64,000 bases of DNA from Acidovorax sp. FJL06 (lineage in GTDB: Bacteria; Pseudomonadota; Gammaproteobacteria; Burkholderiales; Burkholderiaceae_C): contig NZ_QAJR01000015.1 of the NCBI RefSeq assembly GCF_003852545.1, positions 1-64,000 on the forward strand, in the 5' to 3' direction. The position numbers were made by a program, and so were the translations under genes. The notes under the pieces were generated by a model. The model worked only from the letters and a program-made list of their open reading frames with translations, did not search any database and had not been told where the DNA came from. The stretch's first letter is position 1; each line of letters starts with the position of its first letter. Of the stretch, positions 1 to 8,403 are shown in pieces.

Positions 1-37
1 ATCTCACAACCCTAAACAAGAGCAGTCCCTGAGATCA

Positions 38-916
38 TCAATCCAAAGCAGACAGTCGCTCCTTCAGGAACTCGATGAACCGCTGCGTCTTTGCGGGCAG
101 TAGCCGTGTTTCGGTAAAGGCGTAGACCGGCATCGGTTTGCCCTGCCAACCAGGCAGCACGTGCAGCAGTTCACCTCTGGCCAAGTCGTCGGCTACAACA
201 GCCTTGGGCAACAGGATCAATCCCTGGTCGAGCGTTGCCAGGCGACGGAACATGCCTACGCTGTTCAGTACATAGCGTCCGCCGACATGGACCTGGACCG
301 TGTCGGCGCCGTTCTGCAACGTCCATGTGTCTGCCTTGGGAAATCCCAGGCACTCATGTCGCGAAAGGTCGTCCGGATTCTTGGGCTCGCCAGCCCGCGC
401 CAGATAACGCGGCGAGGCATAGACCTGCGCCTTCAGCATCGCGAGTTGGCGTGCGATCAAGGTCGAGCTGGGCTGCTCGCCCATTCGGATGGCCACATCA
501 AAGGGCTCGGTCACCAAGTCAACGCGCCGCGGCGTCAGATCGAAGTCGAAGCTGATCCCCGGGTAGCGCTCGGCGAACGCGGTGATGATGGGTGCCAAGT
601 AAATGGTGGAGAAATCCACCGGCAGTGAGGCGCGCAACACACCGCTGGGTTGCGCAAGCATTTCGCCCAGTTGCTCGTGAGCGATGCGGGCCTCGTCCAC
701 GATGCGTCGGCAGCGGTCGTAGTAAATCCGTCCTGCCTCTGTCAATTCCACCCGACGGGTCGTGCGATGCAGCAGCCGCAGGCCAATGGCCTTTTCCAGG
801 AGGCTGATACGCCTGGACACGGTGGAGTTGGGCACGCCCGTCGCTTCCGCTGCGCCCCTGAAGCCTTTGGCGTTGACCACCTCCACGAACAACGCCATGT
901 CGTTCAGCAGTTCCAT
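38..916 (-). CDS. LysR-family transcriptional regulator
   Basis: A 292-residue protein with an N-terminal winged helix-turn-helix (about residues 3-62, with the typical run VPNSTVSRRISLLEKAIG and LLHRTTRRVELTEAG) followed by a periplasmic-binding-protein-like effector domain to about residue 285. Full length for the family. It is transcribed away from the SDR-OYE-pirin-hydrolase operon that starts at 1018, separated by 101 bases, the usual layout for a LysR activator of the neighbouring operon. Effector unknown; by context a reactive carbonyl, quinone or enone is plausible (inference). Confidence 0.93.
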   Translation of the reverse strand: MELLNDMALFVEVVNAKGFRGAAEATGVPNSTVSRRISLLEKAIGLRLLHRTTRRVELTEAGRIYYDRCRRIVDEARIAHEQLGEMLAQPSGVLRASLPVDFSTIYLAPIITAFAERYPGISFDFDLTPRRVDLVTEPFDVAIRMGEQPSSTLIARQLAMLKAQVYASPRYLARAGEPKNPDDLSRHECLGFPKADTWTLQNGADTVQVHVGGRYVLNSVGMFRRLATLDQGLILLPKAVVADDLARGELLHVLPGWQGKPMPVYAFTETRLLPAKTQRFIEFLKERLSALD

Positions 917-1017
917 CTTATTGCTCCATCAATGAATCAATGTTTCTCACGAAGCCATCTTTATCTCATGGGTAGGTTAATTCAAGATTCAGCCCATCGC
1001 ATCAAGGATCGCTCTCA
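917..1017. promoter_or_regulatory. Divergent control region between lysR and SDR operon
   Basis: The 101-base gap between two divergent starts must hold both promoters. ATTG-N6-CAAT at 920-933 is an inverted pair, and an overlapping ATCAATGAATCAAT run follows. Such A/T-rich dyads resemble LysR boxes (T-N11-A), but the match is loose. A ribosome binding site AAGGA sits at 1004-1008, nine bases before the SDR start. Confidence 0.4.
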
Positions 1018-1908
1018 ATGAAAAAAGACACCCTCCAGTTCAAACCAGCGCCGCTCAAACGCGAAGAGGTGCTGGGCCGCAATGTCGCCATCGTGGGCGG
1101 GACAGGCGGCATTGGCCGCGCACTGGCCAGGGAACTGGCCGGCTACGGCGCCAACGTCGTTGTCGTGGGACAGACCTTCCGCGATGCGGACATGGCCAAC
1201 ATCGGATTCATCCGCGCCGACCTCAGCCTGATGAGCGAAGCCCGCCGTGTGGCCAGCCTGCTGCCGGCCGAGAGCCTGGACCTTGTGATCTTCACGACCG
1301 GCATCTTTGCCGCCCCGAAGCGGCAGCAGACTGCCGAGGGCCTGGAGCGAGACATGGCGGTGAGCTATCTGAGCCGCCTGGTCATCCTGCAAGCGATCGC
1401 GCCTCGCCTTGGGACCGGACGCCCCGCTGGACGTGCCAAGCCTCGTGTGTTCGTCATGGGCTATCCCGGCACCGGCCAGGCGGGCGCGCTGGGCGATCTG
1501 AACGCCGAGCGCTCTTACCGTGCCATGGGGGTCCACATGAACACGGTGGCTGGCAACGAGATGCTGGTGCTGGACGGCGCCCGTCGCCACAAGCAGTTCA
1601 ATGTCTACGGCCTGAATCCGGGCCTCATCAAGACCGACATCCGCAGCAACTTCCTGGGCGGCAGCAAGTTTGTGTTTGCACTGCTGGAGGGCCTGATCGG
1701 TCTGGTGACGCCGACGGCGGACGACTACGCCAAGCGGATCGCCCCGCTGCTGGTGGCACCCGAGTTGGAGGCTCGCAGCGGCGCGCTGTTCAACAGCAAG
1801 GCGCAGGCCATTCTGCCGTCGCCCGGTCTGGTGCCCGCCCACATTGCTGCCTTCCTGAACGAATCCCAGGCCCTGGTGGCGCGCACGGACGCCAGCCAAC
1901 CGGCCTGA
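1018..1908 (+). CDS. SDR-like NAD(P)-binding oxidoreductase (atypical)
   Basis: A 296-residue short-chain dehydrogenase/reductase-like protein. The Rossmann nucleotide-binding turn GGTGGIG lies at residues 27-33 after a beta strand (VAIV), so NAD(P)H binding is well supported. The catalytic Tyr-X3-Lys of classical SDRs is not visible: the expected stretch reads SYRAMGVHMNTVAGNE with no lysine four residues after the tyrosine. First gene of an operon with an Old Yellow Enzyme (39-base gap), pirin and an isochorismatase-like protein. It could be an atypical or extended SDR acting on a carbonyl. Substrate unknown. Confidence 0.85.
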   Translation: MKKDTLQFKPAPLKREEVLGRNVAIVGGTGGIGRALARELAGYGANVVVVGQTFRDADMANIGFIRADLSLMSEARRVASLLPAESLDLVIFTTGIFAAPKRQQTAEGLERDMAVSYLSRLVILQAIAPRLGTGRPAGRAKPRVFVMGYPGTGQAGALGDLNAERSYRAMGVHMNTVAGNEMLVLDGARRHKQFNVYGLNPGLIKTDIRSNFLGGSKFVFALLEGLIGLVTPTADDYAKRIAPLLVAPELEARSGALFNSKAQAILPSPGLVPAHIAAFLNESQALVARTDASQPA

Positions 1909-1946
1909 ACCAAAAGCCCCTTTTTCAACACATCACCGAGAACGCC

Positions 1947-3023
1947 ATGTCAAAGCTTTTCACTCCCGTCCAAGTCGGCCGCTACACCCTTGCCAACCGC
2001 CTGGTCATGGCGCCGATGACCCGTTCGCGTGCCCAGTCCGATGGCACGCCTGGCGCGTCGGCCGCCATCTATTACGCCCAGCGCGCAGACATCGGCTTGA
2101 TCGTGACTGAAGGCACCCAACCCTCGGACGATGGCCAGGGCTATCTGATGACGCCCGGCATCTACACCGACGAGCACGTCACAGGTTGGCGCACAGTGAG
2201 CGAAGCGGTGCATGCACGTGGTGGCCACCTGTTCATCCAACTGATGCACGCTGGCCGTCTCTCGCATCCAGACAACACGCCGCATCACCGCCAAGGTGTC
2301 GCACCTTCGGCCATTGACTCGGGTGCACAGATGTTCACCCCGACGGGCATGCAGGCGGCTCCCGTTCCGCGCGCACTGAGCCTCGACGAGATCGGCCTGA
2401 CCATCGCTGACTTCCGGCTCGCGGCACGGCGTGCCATCGAAGCCGGCGCCGATGGCGTGGAGATTCACGGTGCCAATGCCTACCTGATTCAACAGTTCCT
2501 GGCGCCAAGCGCCAATACACGTACCGACGCCTACGGCGGCTCCATCGAGAACCGTGCGCGCTTTGCCATCGAGGTGGCCCAGGCCATCGCTGATGAGATT
2601 GGCGCAGATCGCACGGCCATCCGCTTGTCGCCGGGCACCACGTTGTGGGGCATTGACGAGGGGGCTGAGGGGCCGGCGCTGTATCGCTATCTGGTGGCCG
2701 AACTGAACAAGCTGGGTCTGGCCTACCTGCACGTCATGCACCAGGGCAACGAAGCCCTGCTGTCCGACATCCGGGCGCTCTGGACGGGCACGCTGATGTT
2801 GAACCGCTCGGGTCGTGCACGCGAGCAGATGGGTGCAGACCTCGCATCGGGACTAGCCGATCTGGAATCTTATGGCCAGATGGTTCTGGCCAACCCGGAC
2901 TTCGTCGCGCGTGTGAAGGCGAACGTCCCCATGAATCCGGCGGACCGCAACAGCTTCTTTGGCGGCGGTGACGCGGGCTACATCGACTATCCGACGCAGG
3001 CTGCCGAGCCCGTGCAGGCCTGA
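1947..3023 (+). CDS. Old Yellow Enzyme family alkene reductase
   Basis: A 358-residue FMN-dependent ene-reductase. The N-terminus SKLFTPVQVGRYTLANRLVMAPMTRSR is the standard family opening. The substrate-anion-binding His/Asn pair lies in VEIHGANAYLIQQF (His174, Asn177), and TDAYGGSIENRARF is the conserved flavin/phosphate region. The family (NemA, XenA/B, OYE1) reduces alpha,beta-unsaturated carbonyls, maleimides and nitro compounds with NAD(P)H. It lies in an operon after the SDR and 15 bases before pirin, which suggests joint handling of electrophiles. NemA-like, but the symbol is not assigned. Confidence 0.94.
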   Translation: MSKLFTPVQVGRYTLANRLVMAPMTRSRAQSDGTPGASAAIYYAQRADIGLIVTEGTQPSDDGQGYLMTPGIYTDEHVTGWRTVSEAVHARGGHLFIQLMHAGRLSHPDNTPHHRQGVAPSAIDSGAQMFTPTGMQAAPVPRALSLDEIGLTIADFRLAARRAIEAGADGVEIHGANAYLIQQFLAPSANTRTDAYGGSIENRARFAIEVAQAIADEIGADRTAIRLSPGTTLWGIDEGAEGPALYRYLVAELNKLGLAYLHVMHQGNEALLSDIRALWTGTLMLNRSGRAREQMGADLASGLADLESYGQMVLANPDFVARVKANVPMNPADRNSFFGGGDAGYIDYPTQAAEPVQA

Positions 3024-3038
3024 GGGAGGACGACCGAA

Positions 3039-3776
3039 ATGCCCACCGTCGTTCAACTTCAGCGGGCCAACCACGGCAGCCACTTTCGGGCCTTCGGCCT
3101 GCGTGGCGCGGCGGCGCTGATTGACCCGTTCATTGGGGTCGACCATGCGTGGATGAGTGCGCCGACCTTCCCGCCGCATCCGCATGCGGGCTTCTCGGCA
3201 GTGTCCTATGTGTTCCTCAACTCTGAGAGCGGCATCGCCAATCGCGACTCCCTCGGCACGGTCAACCTCATCCAACCGGGCGGCGTGCACTGGATGGTTG
3301 CGGGCAAGGGCGTGGTCCACGAGGAAGTTCCTGCGGAGCCGGGAAGGACCGTGCATTCGCTTCAAATCTTTGTACAGCTTCCGCCCGAGAAGCGTTCCGC
3401 CGCGCCGCAAGCACTCAGCCTGACGCCTCAACAGGTACCGACGGTGCTGCGCCCAGGTGTCAAGGTCCGCGTGGTCGCGGGTGAGTTCGCGGGGCAATGC
3501 TCACCGACCGATGCGCCGACTGCGGTGGACATGCTCGACATCAGTCTGGAGGCCGGGGCGGAGCTGGACATTCCCATCGCGCCAGGCCGTACCACCTTCG
3601 TGCTACCGGTGTTGGGGCCGGTGAGCGTGAATGGGCGGCCCTTCGCGCTCGAAGACCTTTTGGCCCCCGTTTACCCGGCGGAACGCGCGCCGCGAGAAAC
3701 CAAGCTTCAGTCCCCTGGTGGGGCCGCCAAAGTGATGGTCTTTGGCGGTACCCCTTTCAACCCCGCCACCATCTGA
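3039..3776 (+). CDS. Pirin family protein
   Basis: A 245-residue bicupin. The metal-binding His cluster FPPHPHAGF lies at residues 45-52 (His47, His49) and is followed by GGVHWMVAGKGVVHEE, the second metal-site motif of pirins. The second cupin half (about 150-235) ends in a pirin C-terminal-like region. Bacterial pirins such as YhhW have quercetinase-like activity or act as redox-sensitive regulators. Sitting between an ene-reductase and an isochorismatase-fold hydrolase, a role in quinone or flavonoid-type electrophile metabolism is plausible but not shown. Confidence 0.92.
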   Translation: MPTVVQLQRANHGSHFRAFGLRGAAALIDPFIGVDHAWMSAPTFPPHPHAGFSAVSYVFLNSESGIANRDSLGTVNLIQPGGVHWMVAGKGVVHEEVPAEPGRTVHSLQIFVQLPPEKRSAAPQALSLTPQQVPTVLRPGVKVRVVAGEFAGQCSPTDAPTAVDMLDISLEAGAELDIPIAPGRTTFVLPVLGPVSVNGRPFALEDLLAPVYPAERAPRETKLQSPGGAAKVMVFGGTPFNPATI

Positions 3777-3790
3777 TTCTGGAGATGAAT

Positions 3791-4378
3791 ATGAGCTTCA
3801 AGCGTTTCACAGGCGGCGATGCCGTCATGCTGTTGGTCGACCATCAGGTCGGCACCATGGGCTGGGTCCAGTCCATTCCCTTCGAGGAGATGAAGCGCAA
3901 TGCGCTGATGCTGGCAAAGACCGCGAAGATTCTCGGCATGCCGGTTGTACTGACCTCCAGCATGGAGGAGTACGCTCAGGGACCTTTGCTGAACGAGCTC
4001 CAGGACATCCTGCCCGGCGAATTCGCCGCCCGGATCAAGCGCCTGGGAGTCGTCAATGCCATGGACGATGAGGCCTTTGCCGAAGCCGTCAAGGCCACCG
4101 GCCGCAAGCGCATCGTGCTGGCTGGCGTGACCAACGATGTCTGCACTGTCTATCCAGCCCTGACTTTGATTTCGCAAGGCTATGAAGTTCAGGTCGTCGC
4201 GGATGCTGGTGGTTCGCCGAGCAAGATGGGCGACGACATGGCGCTGCGCCGGATGGAAAAGGCTGGTGTGACCTTGACTAGCACCAACCAACTGATTGCC
4301 GAATTGGCCGGCAACTGGAGTACCCCCGAGGGCGTCCGCATCGTGCAAGAAGTCGTCATGCCTGCACTTCAGAGCTGA
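3791..4378 (+). CDS. Isochorismatase-family hydrolase (YcaC-like)
   Basis: A 195-residue cysteine hydrolase. The N-terminal strand VMLLVDHQVG carries the catalytic Asp17, and LAGVTNDVCTVYPAL carries the nucleophile Cys118 preceded by the cis-peptide VT. The motif set and length fit YcaC-type members. The start at 3791 is preferred over the in-frame ATG at 3785 because GGAG at 3781-3784 is six bases upstream. It is the last gene of the SDR-OYE-pirin operon. The family hydrolyses amides or vinyl ethers; the substrate here is unknown. Confidence 0.9.
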   Translation: MSFKRFTGGDAVMLLVDHQVGTMGWVQSIPFEEMKRNALMLAKTAKILGMPVVLTSSMEEYAQGPLLNELQDILPGEFAARIKRLGVVNAMDDEAFAEAVKATGRKRIVLAGVTNDVCTVYPALTLISQGYEVQVVADAGGSPSKMGDDMALRRMEKAGVTLTSTNQLIAELAGNWSTPEGVRIVQEVVMPALQS

Positions 4379-4392
4379 ACGTCGTCGTGGGT

Positions 4393-4416
4393 GCAGGTGG
4401 TGGTGATTCCACCTGC
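4393..4416 (+). terminator. Hairpin after the electrophile operon
   Basis: GCAGGTGG and CCACCTGC form a perfect 8-bp stem with an 8-base loop, 15 bases after the hydrolase stop. There is no clear T-run, so it may be a 3-prime stabilising hairpin or a weak terminator. Confidence 0.45.
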
Positions 4417-4508
4417 TTGACTGGCAGCTTTGACATAGGACGAGTGGCCGCTCCCGCTGCCAATCAACCAAAACCCCGAGTATTTAATCTCGTGGGCCCC
4501 TGACCCAC

Positions 4509-6989
4509 CTACCGACCCCGAACCCCGCGCCCCCTCCGCGCAGCCCCCGCAATCTGACAAGCCCGTCGGTACGCGCGCAAGGTCAGCTCGGCCCGCTGCA
4601 TCACGGTGTCTTCCACGGCCGCAGCACGGTGGGCCAACTCATCAGCCTGCGCCTGCAGCAGTTCGGCCGGGCTCATCCCTGATGCCTCCCCCGTCAGCAG
4701 CGCAATTCCCTCGCTCACATGCCCCATGGTGTAGACATGGAACAGCCCGCGCTCCACCGCGTCCAGCACGCTGCGGTCCAGCATCAGGTGGCGCTGGTTG
4801 CGGGCGGGGATCAGTACGCCGTGGGTGCCGTCGAGCCCTGCGGTGCGGCAGGCGCGGAACCAGCCTTCGATCTTTTCGTTGATGCCGCCGACGGGCAGCA
4901 CTTCGCCGTGCTGGTTCAATGCGCCCGTCACGGCGATGCCCTGGCGCAGGGGCAGGCCTGACAGGCTGGACAGCAGCGCGTACAGCTCGGCGCACGAGGC
5001 CGAGTCGCCTTCCACGCCGCTGTATTCCTGCTCGAACACGATGGAGGCATTGAGCGCCAGCGGCGCCACGTGGCTGAACAGGGCAGTCAGGTAGCTGTGC
5101 AGGATGAGCACGCCCTTGTCGTGGATGGGGCCGGACATATCGACCTCGCGCTCGATGTTGAGCAGGCCCTCTTGCCCGGCAAAGGTGCGCGCGGTGATGC
5201 GCACCGGAAAACCGAAGCGGTAGTCGCCCAGGTCGATTTGCGTCATGGCGTTGATCTGGCCGGTGATGGAGCCTGCCAGCGAGATCAGGCGCTCGCCCTC
5301 GGTGATGGAGTCGTGCAGTTCTTCTTCGGGCTGGTTGTGGCGCTGGGTGCGGGCGGCCAGGGCGGCCTGCACGTCGGCGGCTTGCACCAGCGTGCCGCCG
5401 CGCGCCTTGCACAGGGCGGCGCTTTCGATGGCCAGCGCTTCGGTGTGCGCAAAGCGTGCGCTCTGGCGGCGCTGGTCGTCGGCCTCGCGGTGGGTTTGCT
5501 CCAGCAGCAGGGCCACGGCGTCGGGGCCGAAGGGGGGCAGGCCGCGCTTCTTGCAGACTTGCGCCACCAGGATGGCGGTGGCGTGGTGGGTGGCGGGGGT
5601 GGCGGCAAAGTGGTCTGAAAAATCCACCTTCACGCGAAAGCGGCGCGCGGCGTCGGGGTCGGCATCCTGCAGCGCGTAGTACTCGTCCACCGATCCGATC
5701 AGCACGATTTTCACGTCCACGTCCACCGGCTCGGGCTGCAGCGCCACGGCGCCGCCGGGGGCATGGCCCGGGCCGCCGCCACCTTCTTCGATCTGCAGGC
5801 GGCCGCAGCGCAAAAAGCGGCGCAGGCGTTGCCACAGGCCTTCTTCGGCGGCCAGGTCGTGCAGGTGCAGCAGGATGAAGCCGCCGTGCGCCTTGAGCAG
5901 GCTGCCCGCGTGGATGCTGGTGTGGTCGGCCTGCACGGTGTCGGCGTCCGATCCATGTTCGATGCTGCCGAACAGTGTGCGCTGGGTGGGGTTGTCCTCC
6001 ACCACCACGGGGGCGGCGGTGCGGCCGTGGTTGTCTACCACCAGGTTCACCTGGCAGCGGGCCAGCAGGTCATCGAGCGCGTCCTTGCGGTCGTCTTCGG
6101 CATCGGCGCCCTGGTCGGGGTCGAGGGGCTCGAACAGGTCGATGTCGGCCAGCACCGCATGCTCCACCTGGTCAAGCCAGTGCGTGAGCTTGACGGTGTC
6201 CTTGATCTGCTTGCGCAGGCCCTGGCGGATGTCGTGCAGCGCGTGTTCCACCAGGGGCTTGATGGTCTGGCGGCGCAAGGCGGCCAGGGCGTCGTCGCGG
6301 GTGCGCTCCAGCGGGCGGGCGGCTTCGAGAAAGCGGGCGATCTCGGTGCGCACTTCCTGCTCGGCCATATCGATCTCGGCGCGGCGCTCGCGCGGCAGGG
6401 CGCGGGCTTCGGCTTCGGTCAGCGGCTGGCCCTTGGGGCCGGTGAGGGTGAACACCATCTGCCCGCCGTCGCGCGTCAGGCGGAACTGGCGCGCCTCGGC
6501 AAACGCGTCCAGCACCGCAAAGGCCTCGCCTTCTTGCGCCTGCCAGGCTTTCTCGATGCGCTCGGCTTCGGCCTTGAAGTCGGCGGCGGCCAGGCGTTTG
6601 GGGATGTCGGCCTGCAGGTTCTTGGCCATGTCGGCCAGGCCTTGGCGCAGCTGGCGGCCCTGGCCTGCTGGCAGGCGCAGGGCGCGGGGGCGGTCGGGCA
6701 TGTCGAAGTTGTGCAGGTAGCACAGGTCGGGCGGCACGGCGCGCTGGCTGGCCGCCGCCTGCATGGCCTGGCGCAGCAGCGACGCGCGCCCGCTGCCCAC
6801 TTCGCCCAGCACAAACAGGTGGTAGTCGGGCTGGTGCAGCCCCAGGCCAAACTGCGCGGCGGCCTGCGCGCGCTCCTGGCCGATCCAGGGCAGGGGCAGG
6901 TCTTGCAGCTCGGCCGTGCTGGCAAAGCCCAGCGTGGCGGGGTCAATCGTCAGCCGCAGCTGGTGGGGGGCGAGGGCAAAGGCGGGCAT
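4509..6989 (-). CDS. LonB-like ATP-dependent protease (AAA_32/Lon S16)
   Basis: An 826-residue protein of the second Lon-type family (YcbZ of E. coli, AsrA of Pseudomonas). The N-terminus has the family opening (about 9-58) and a P-loop-like LGEVGSGRAS at 61-70, where the usual Lys is Arg. A long helical middle follows, then an ATPase region around 350-560. The C-terminal S16 protease domain has a Ser-Lys dyad: GDSAS (Ser663) and GGINEKIEG (Lys706). It lacks the LonA N-terminal domain. Typical LonA is encoded separately at 46808. Such proteases are linked to stress and aminoglycoside responses in Pseudomonas. Strand and start are clear. Confidence 0.92.
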   Translation of the reverse strand: MPAFALAPHQLRLTIDPATLGFASTAELQDLPLPWIGQERAQAAAQFGLGLHQPDYHLFVLGEVGSGRASLLRQAMQAAASQRAVPPDLCYLHNFDMPDRPRALRLPAGQGRQLRQGLADMAKNLQADIPKRLAAADFKAEAERIEKAWQAQEGEAFAVLDAFAEARQFRLTRDGGQMVFTLTGPKGQPLTEAEARALPRERRAEIDMAEQEVRTEIARFLEAARPLERTRDDALAALRRQTIKPLVEHALHDIRQGLRKQIKDTVKLTHWLDQVEHAVLADIDLFEPLDPDQGADAEDDRKDALDDLLARCQVNLVVDNHGRTAAPVVVEDNPTQRTLFGSIEHGSDADTVQADHTSIHAGSLLKAHGGFILLHLHDLAAEEGLWQRLRRFLRCGRLQIEEGGGGPGHAPGGAVALQPEPVDVDVKIVLIGSVDEYYALQDADPDAARRFRVKVDFSDHFAATPATHHATAILVAQVCKKRGLPPFGPDAVALLLEQTHREADDQRRQSARFAHTEALAIESAALCKARGGTLVQAADVQAALAARTQRHNQPEEELHDSITEGERLISLAGSITGQINAMTQIDLGDYRFGFPVRITARTFAGQEGLLNIEREVDMSGPIHDKGVLILHSYLTALFSHVAPLALNASIVFEQEYSGVEGDSASCAELYALLSSLSGLPLRQGIAVTGALNQHGEVLPVGGINEKIEGWFRACRTAGLDGTHGVLIPARNQRHLMLDRSVLDAVERGLFHVYTMGHVSEGIALLTGEASGMSPAELLQAQADELAHRAAAVEDTVMQRAELTLRAYRRACQIAGAARRGRGVRGR

Positions 6990-7048
6990 GGGTGCGGTGG
7001 TTGGGAGCGGGCCCCGGGGGGCGCCATCTCGGGAGTGTGAGGCAAAAA

Positions 7049-7100
7049 GGCCTGTGGCGCCCTATAGGTAAGCGGAAATAGCTATAAAAAATGTAGCAAC
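7049..7100 (-). repeat. Dispersed GCTAT-hairpin intergenic element, copy 1
   Basis: Read on the minus strand this has TTGCTA, an A/T spacer, ATAGCT, then GCTT, GGGCGC and GGCC at similar spacings to five other copies in this window. It lies between the LonB-like gene and hemH. Confidence 0.65.
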
Positions 7101-7141
7101 CTGCATTGGGGCGCGCTCTGTGTTTTGTGCGGGGCGGTCGG

Positions 7142-8254
7142 TCAACGGCCCGCGGGGCAGGCCCCGGCAGGTGCACCGCCCGCTTGCGCATGGCTGCGTG
7201 CATCGGCCAGCGCGGCAGCGGTGGGGGCCTCGGTGGGCCAGCCCGCCAGGTGCTGCTGGGCCACGCGGCTCAGGGCCGTGATCCAGTGGTTGTTGTCGTT
7301 CAGGCAGGGGATGTAGTGAAACTCCTGCCCGCCTGCGTGCAAGAAGGCCTCGCGCACTTCCATGTTGATTTCTTCCAGCGTCTCCAGGCAGTCGCTGGTG
7401 AAGCCGGGGCACACCACGTCCACGCGCCGCGTGCCCGCCTTGCCCAGGGCCTCGATAGTGGGCTGGGTGTAGGGCTCCAGCCACTTGGCCTTGCCAAAAC
7501 GTGACTGGAAGGTGATGCGAAAGCGCTCCTCGCGCAGGCCCAGGCGCTCGGCCAGCAGGCGGCCGGTCTTGCGCGCCTCGCAGTGGTAGGGGTCGCCCAG
7601 GTGCAGGGTGCGCTCGGGCACGCCATGAAAGCTCATCACCAGCTGGTCGGGCTGGCCGTGGTGTTTCCAGTGGGTTTCGATGGTGCGGGCCAGGGCGTCG
7701 ATGTAGCCGGGGGCGTCGTGGTAGCGATTCACAAAACGCAGTTCGGGCACGTGGCGGGTGCTGGCCGCCCAGGCATACACCGCGTCGAACACGCTGGCCG
7801 TGGTGGTGGCCGAATACTGCGGGTACAGCGGCAGGATGAGGATGCGCGTGGCACCTTCGGCCTTCAGCGCGTCCAGCTCGCTGGCGATGGACGGGTTGCC
7901 ATAGCGCATGGCATGGCGCACCAGCACGCTGTGGCCCGCCTCGCCCAGCCAGCCACGCAGCAGTGTGGCTTGTTTGGCCGTCCACACCGCCAGGGGCGAG
8001 CCCTCGGGCGTCCACACCGTGGCGTATTTGGCGGCGGATTTGGCGGGGCGGGTGCGCAGGATGATGCCGTGCAGGATGGGCCACCACGCCAGTTTGGGAA
8101 TCTCCACCACACGGTGGTCACCCAGAAACTGCGCCAGATACCGGCGCACCGCAGGGGCCGTGGCTTCGTCGGGCGTGCCCAGGTTGCACAGCAGCACGGC
8201 GGTGCGTTCGGCCTGGCCGTGGGTGTAAGGGGGTTCGGGGCGGAAAGAAGGCAT
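7142..8254 (-). CDS. hemH: Ferrochelatase
   Basis: A 370-residue enzyme inserting Fe2+ into protoporphyrin IX, the last step of protoheme synthesis. The N-terminal strand VLLCNLGTPDE (20-30) is the family signature, LPLYPQYSATTT (141-152) is conserved, and the metal-site histidine is His210 in VMSFHGVPE. The C-terminal part has CPGFTSDCLETLEEI, the second signature. Full length for a proteobacterial HemH. It stands alone, downstream of nothing in the same direction, and diverges from the ABC operon at 8404. Confidence 0.97.
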   Translation of the reverse strand: MPSFRPEPPYTHGQAERTAVLLCNLGTPDEATAPAVRRYLAQFLGDHRVVEIPKLAWWPILHGIILRTRPAKSAAKYATVWTPEGSPLAVWTAKQATLLRGWLGEAGHSVLVRHAMRYGNPSIASELDALKAEGATRILILPLYPQYSATTTASVFDAVYAWAASTRHVPELRFVNRYHDAPGYIDALARTIETHWKHHGQPDQLVMSFHGVPERTLHLGDPYHCEARKTGRLLAERLGLREERFRITFQSRFGKAKWLEPYTQPTIEALGKAGTRRVDVVCPGFTSDCLETLEEINMEVREAFLHAGGQEFHYIPCLNDNNHWITALSRVAQQHLAGWPTEAPTAAALADARSHAQAGGAPAGACPAGR

Positions 8255-8352
8255 GCGGCATTTTCACCCACGCGCCTGGCTGGTGCGGGCAGGGCTCTTT
8301 TCGGCCCGTCCCAGGCCTTTTTGGCGGGCTGCGGGTAATCCCCGATGTGGTC

Positions 8353-8368
8353 ATGAAACCGGTTTCAT
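8353..8368. promoter_or_regulatory. Putative LacI-family operator, perfect 16-bp palindrome
   Basis: ATGAAACCGGTTTCAT is a perfect palindrome with a central CG, the shape of LacI/GalR operators. It is close to GntR/IdnR-type sites (TG-N2-ACCGGT-N2-CA). It lies 35 bases upstream of the GTG start of the ABC transporter operon, whose last gene is a LacI regulator. Autoregulated repression of the operon is inferred. Confidence 0.75.
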
Positions 8369-8403
8369 AAACTCGCATCACTTCGGAATAACGACTGTCC
8401 ACC

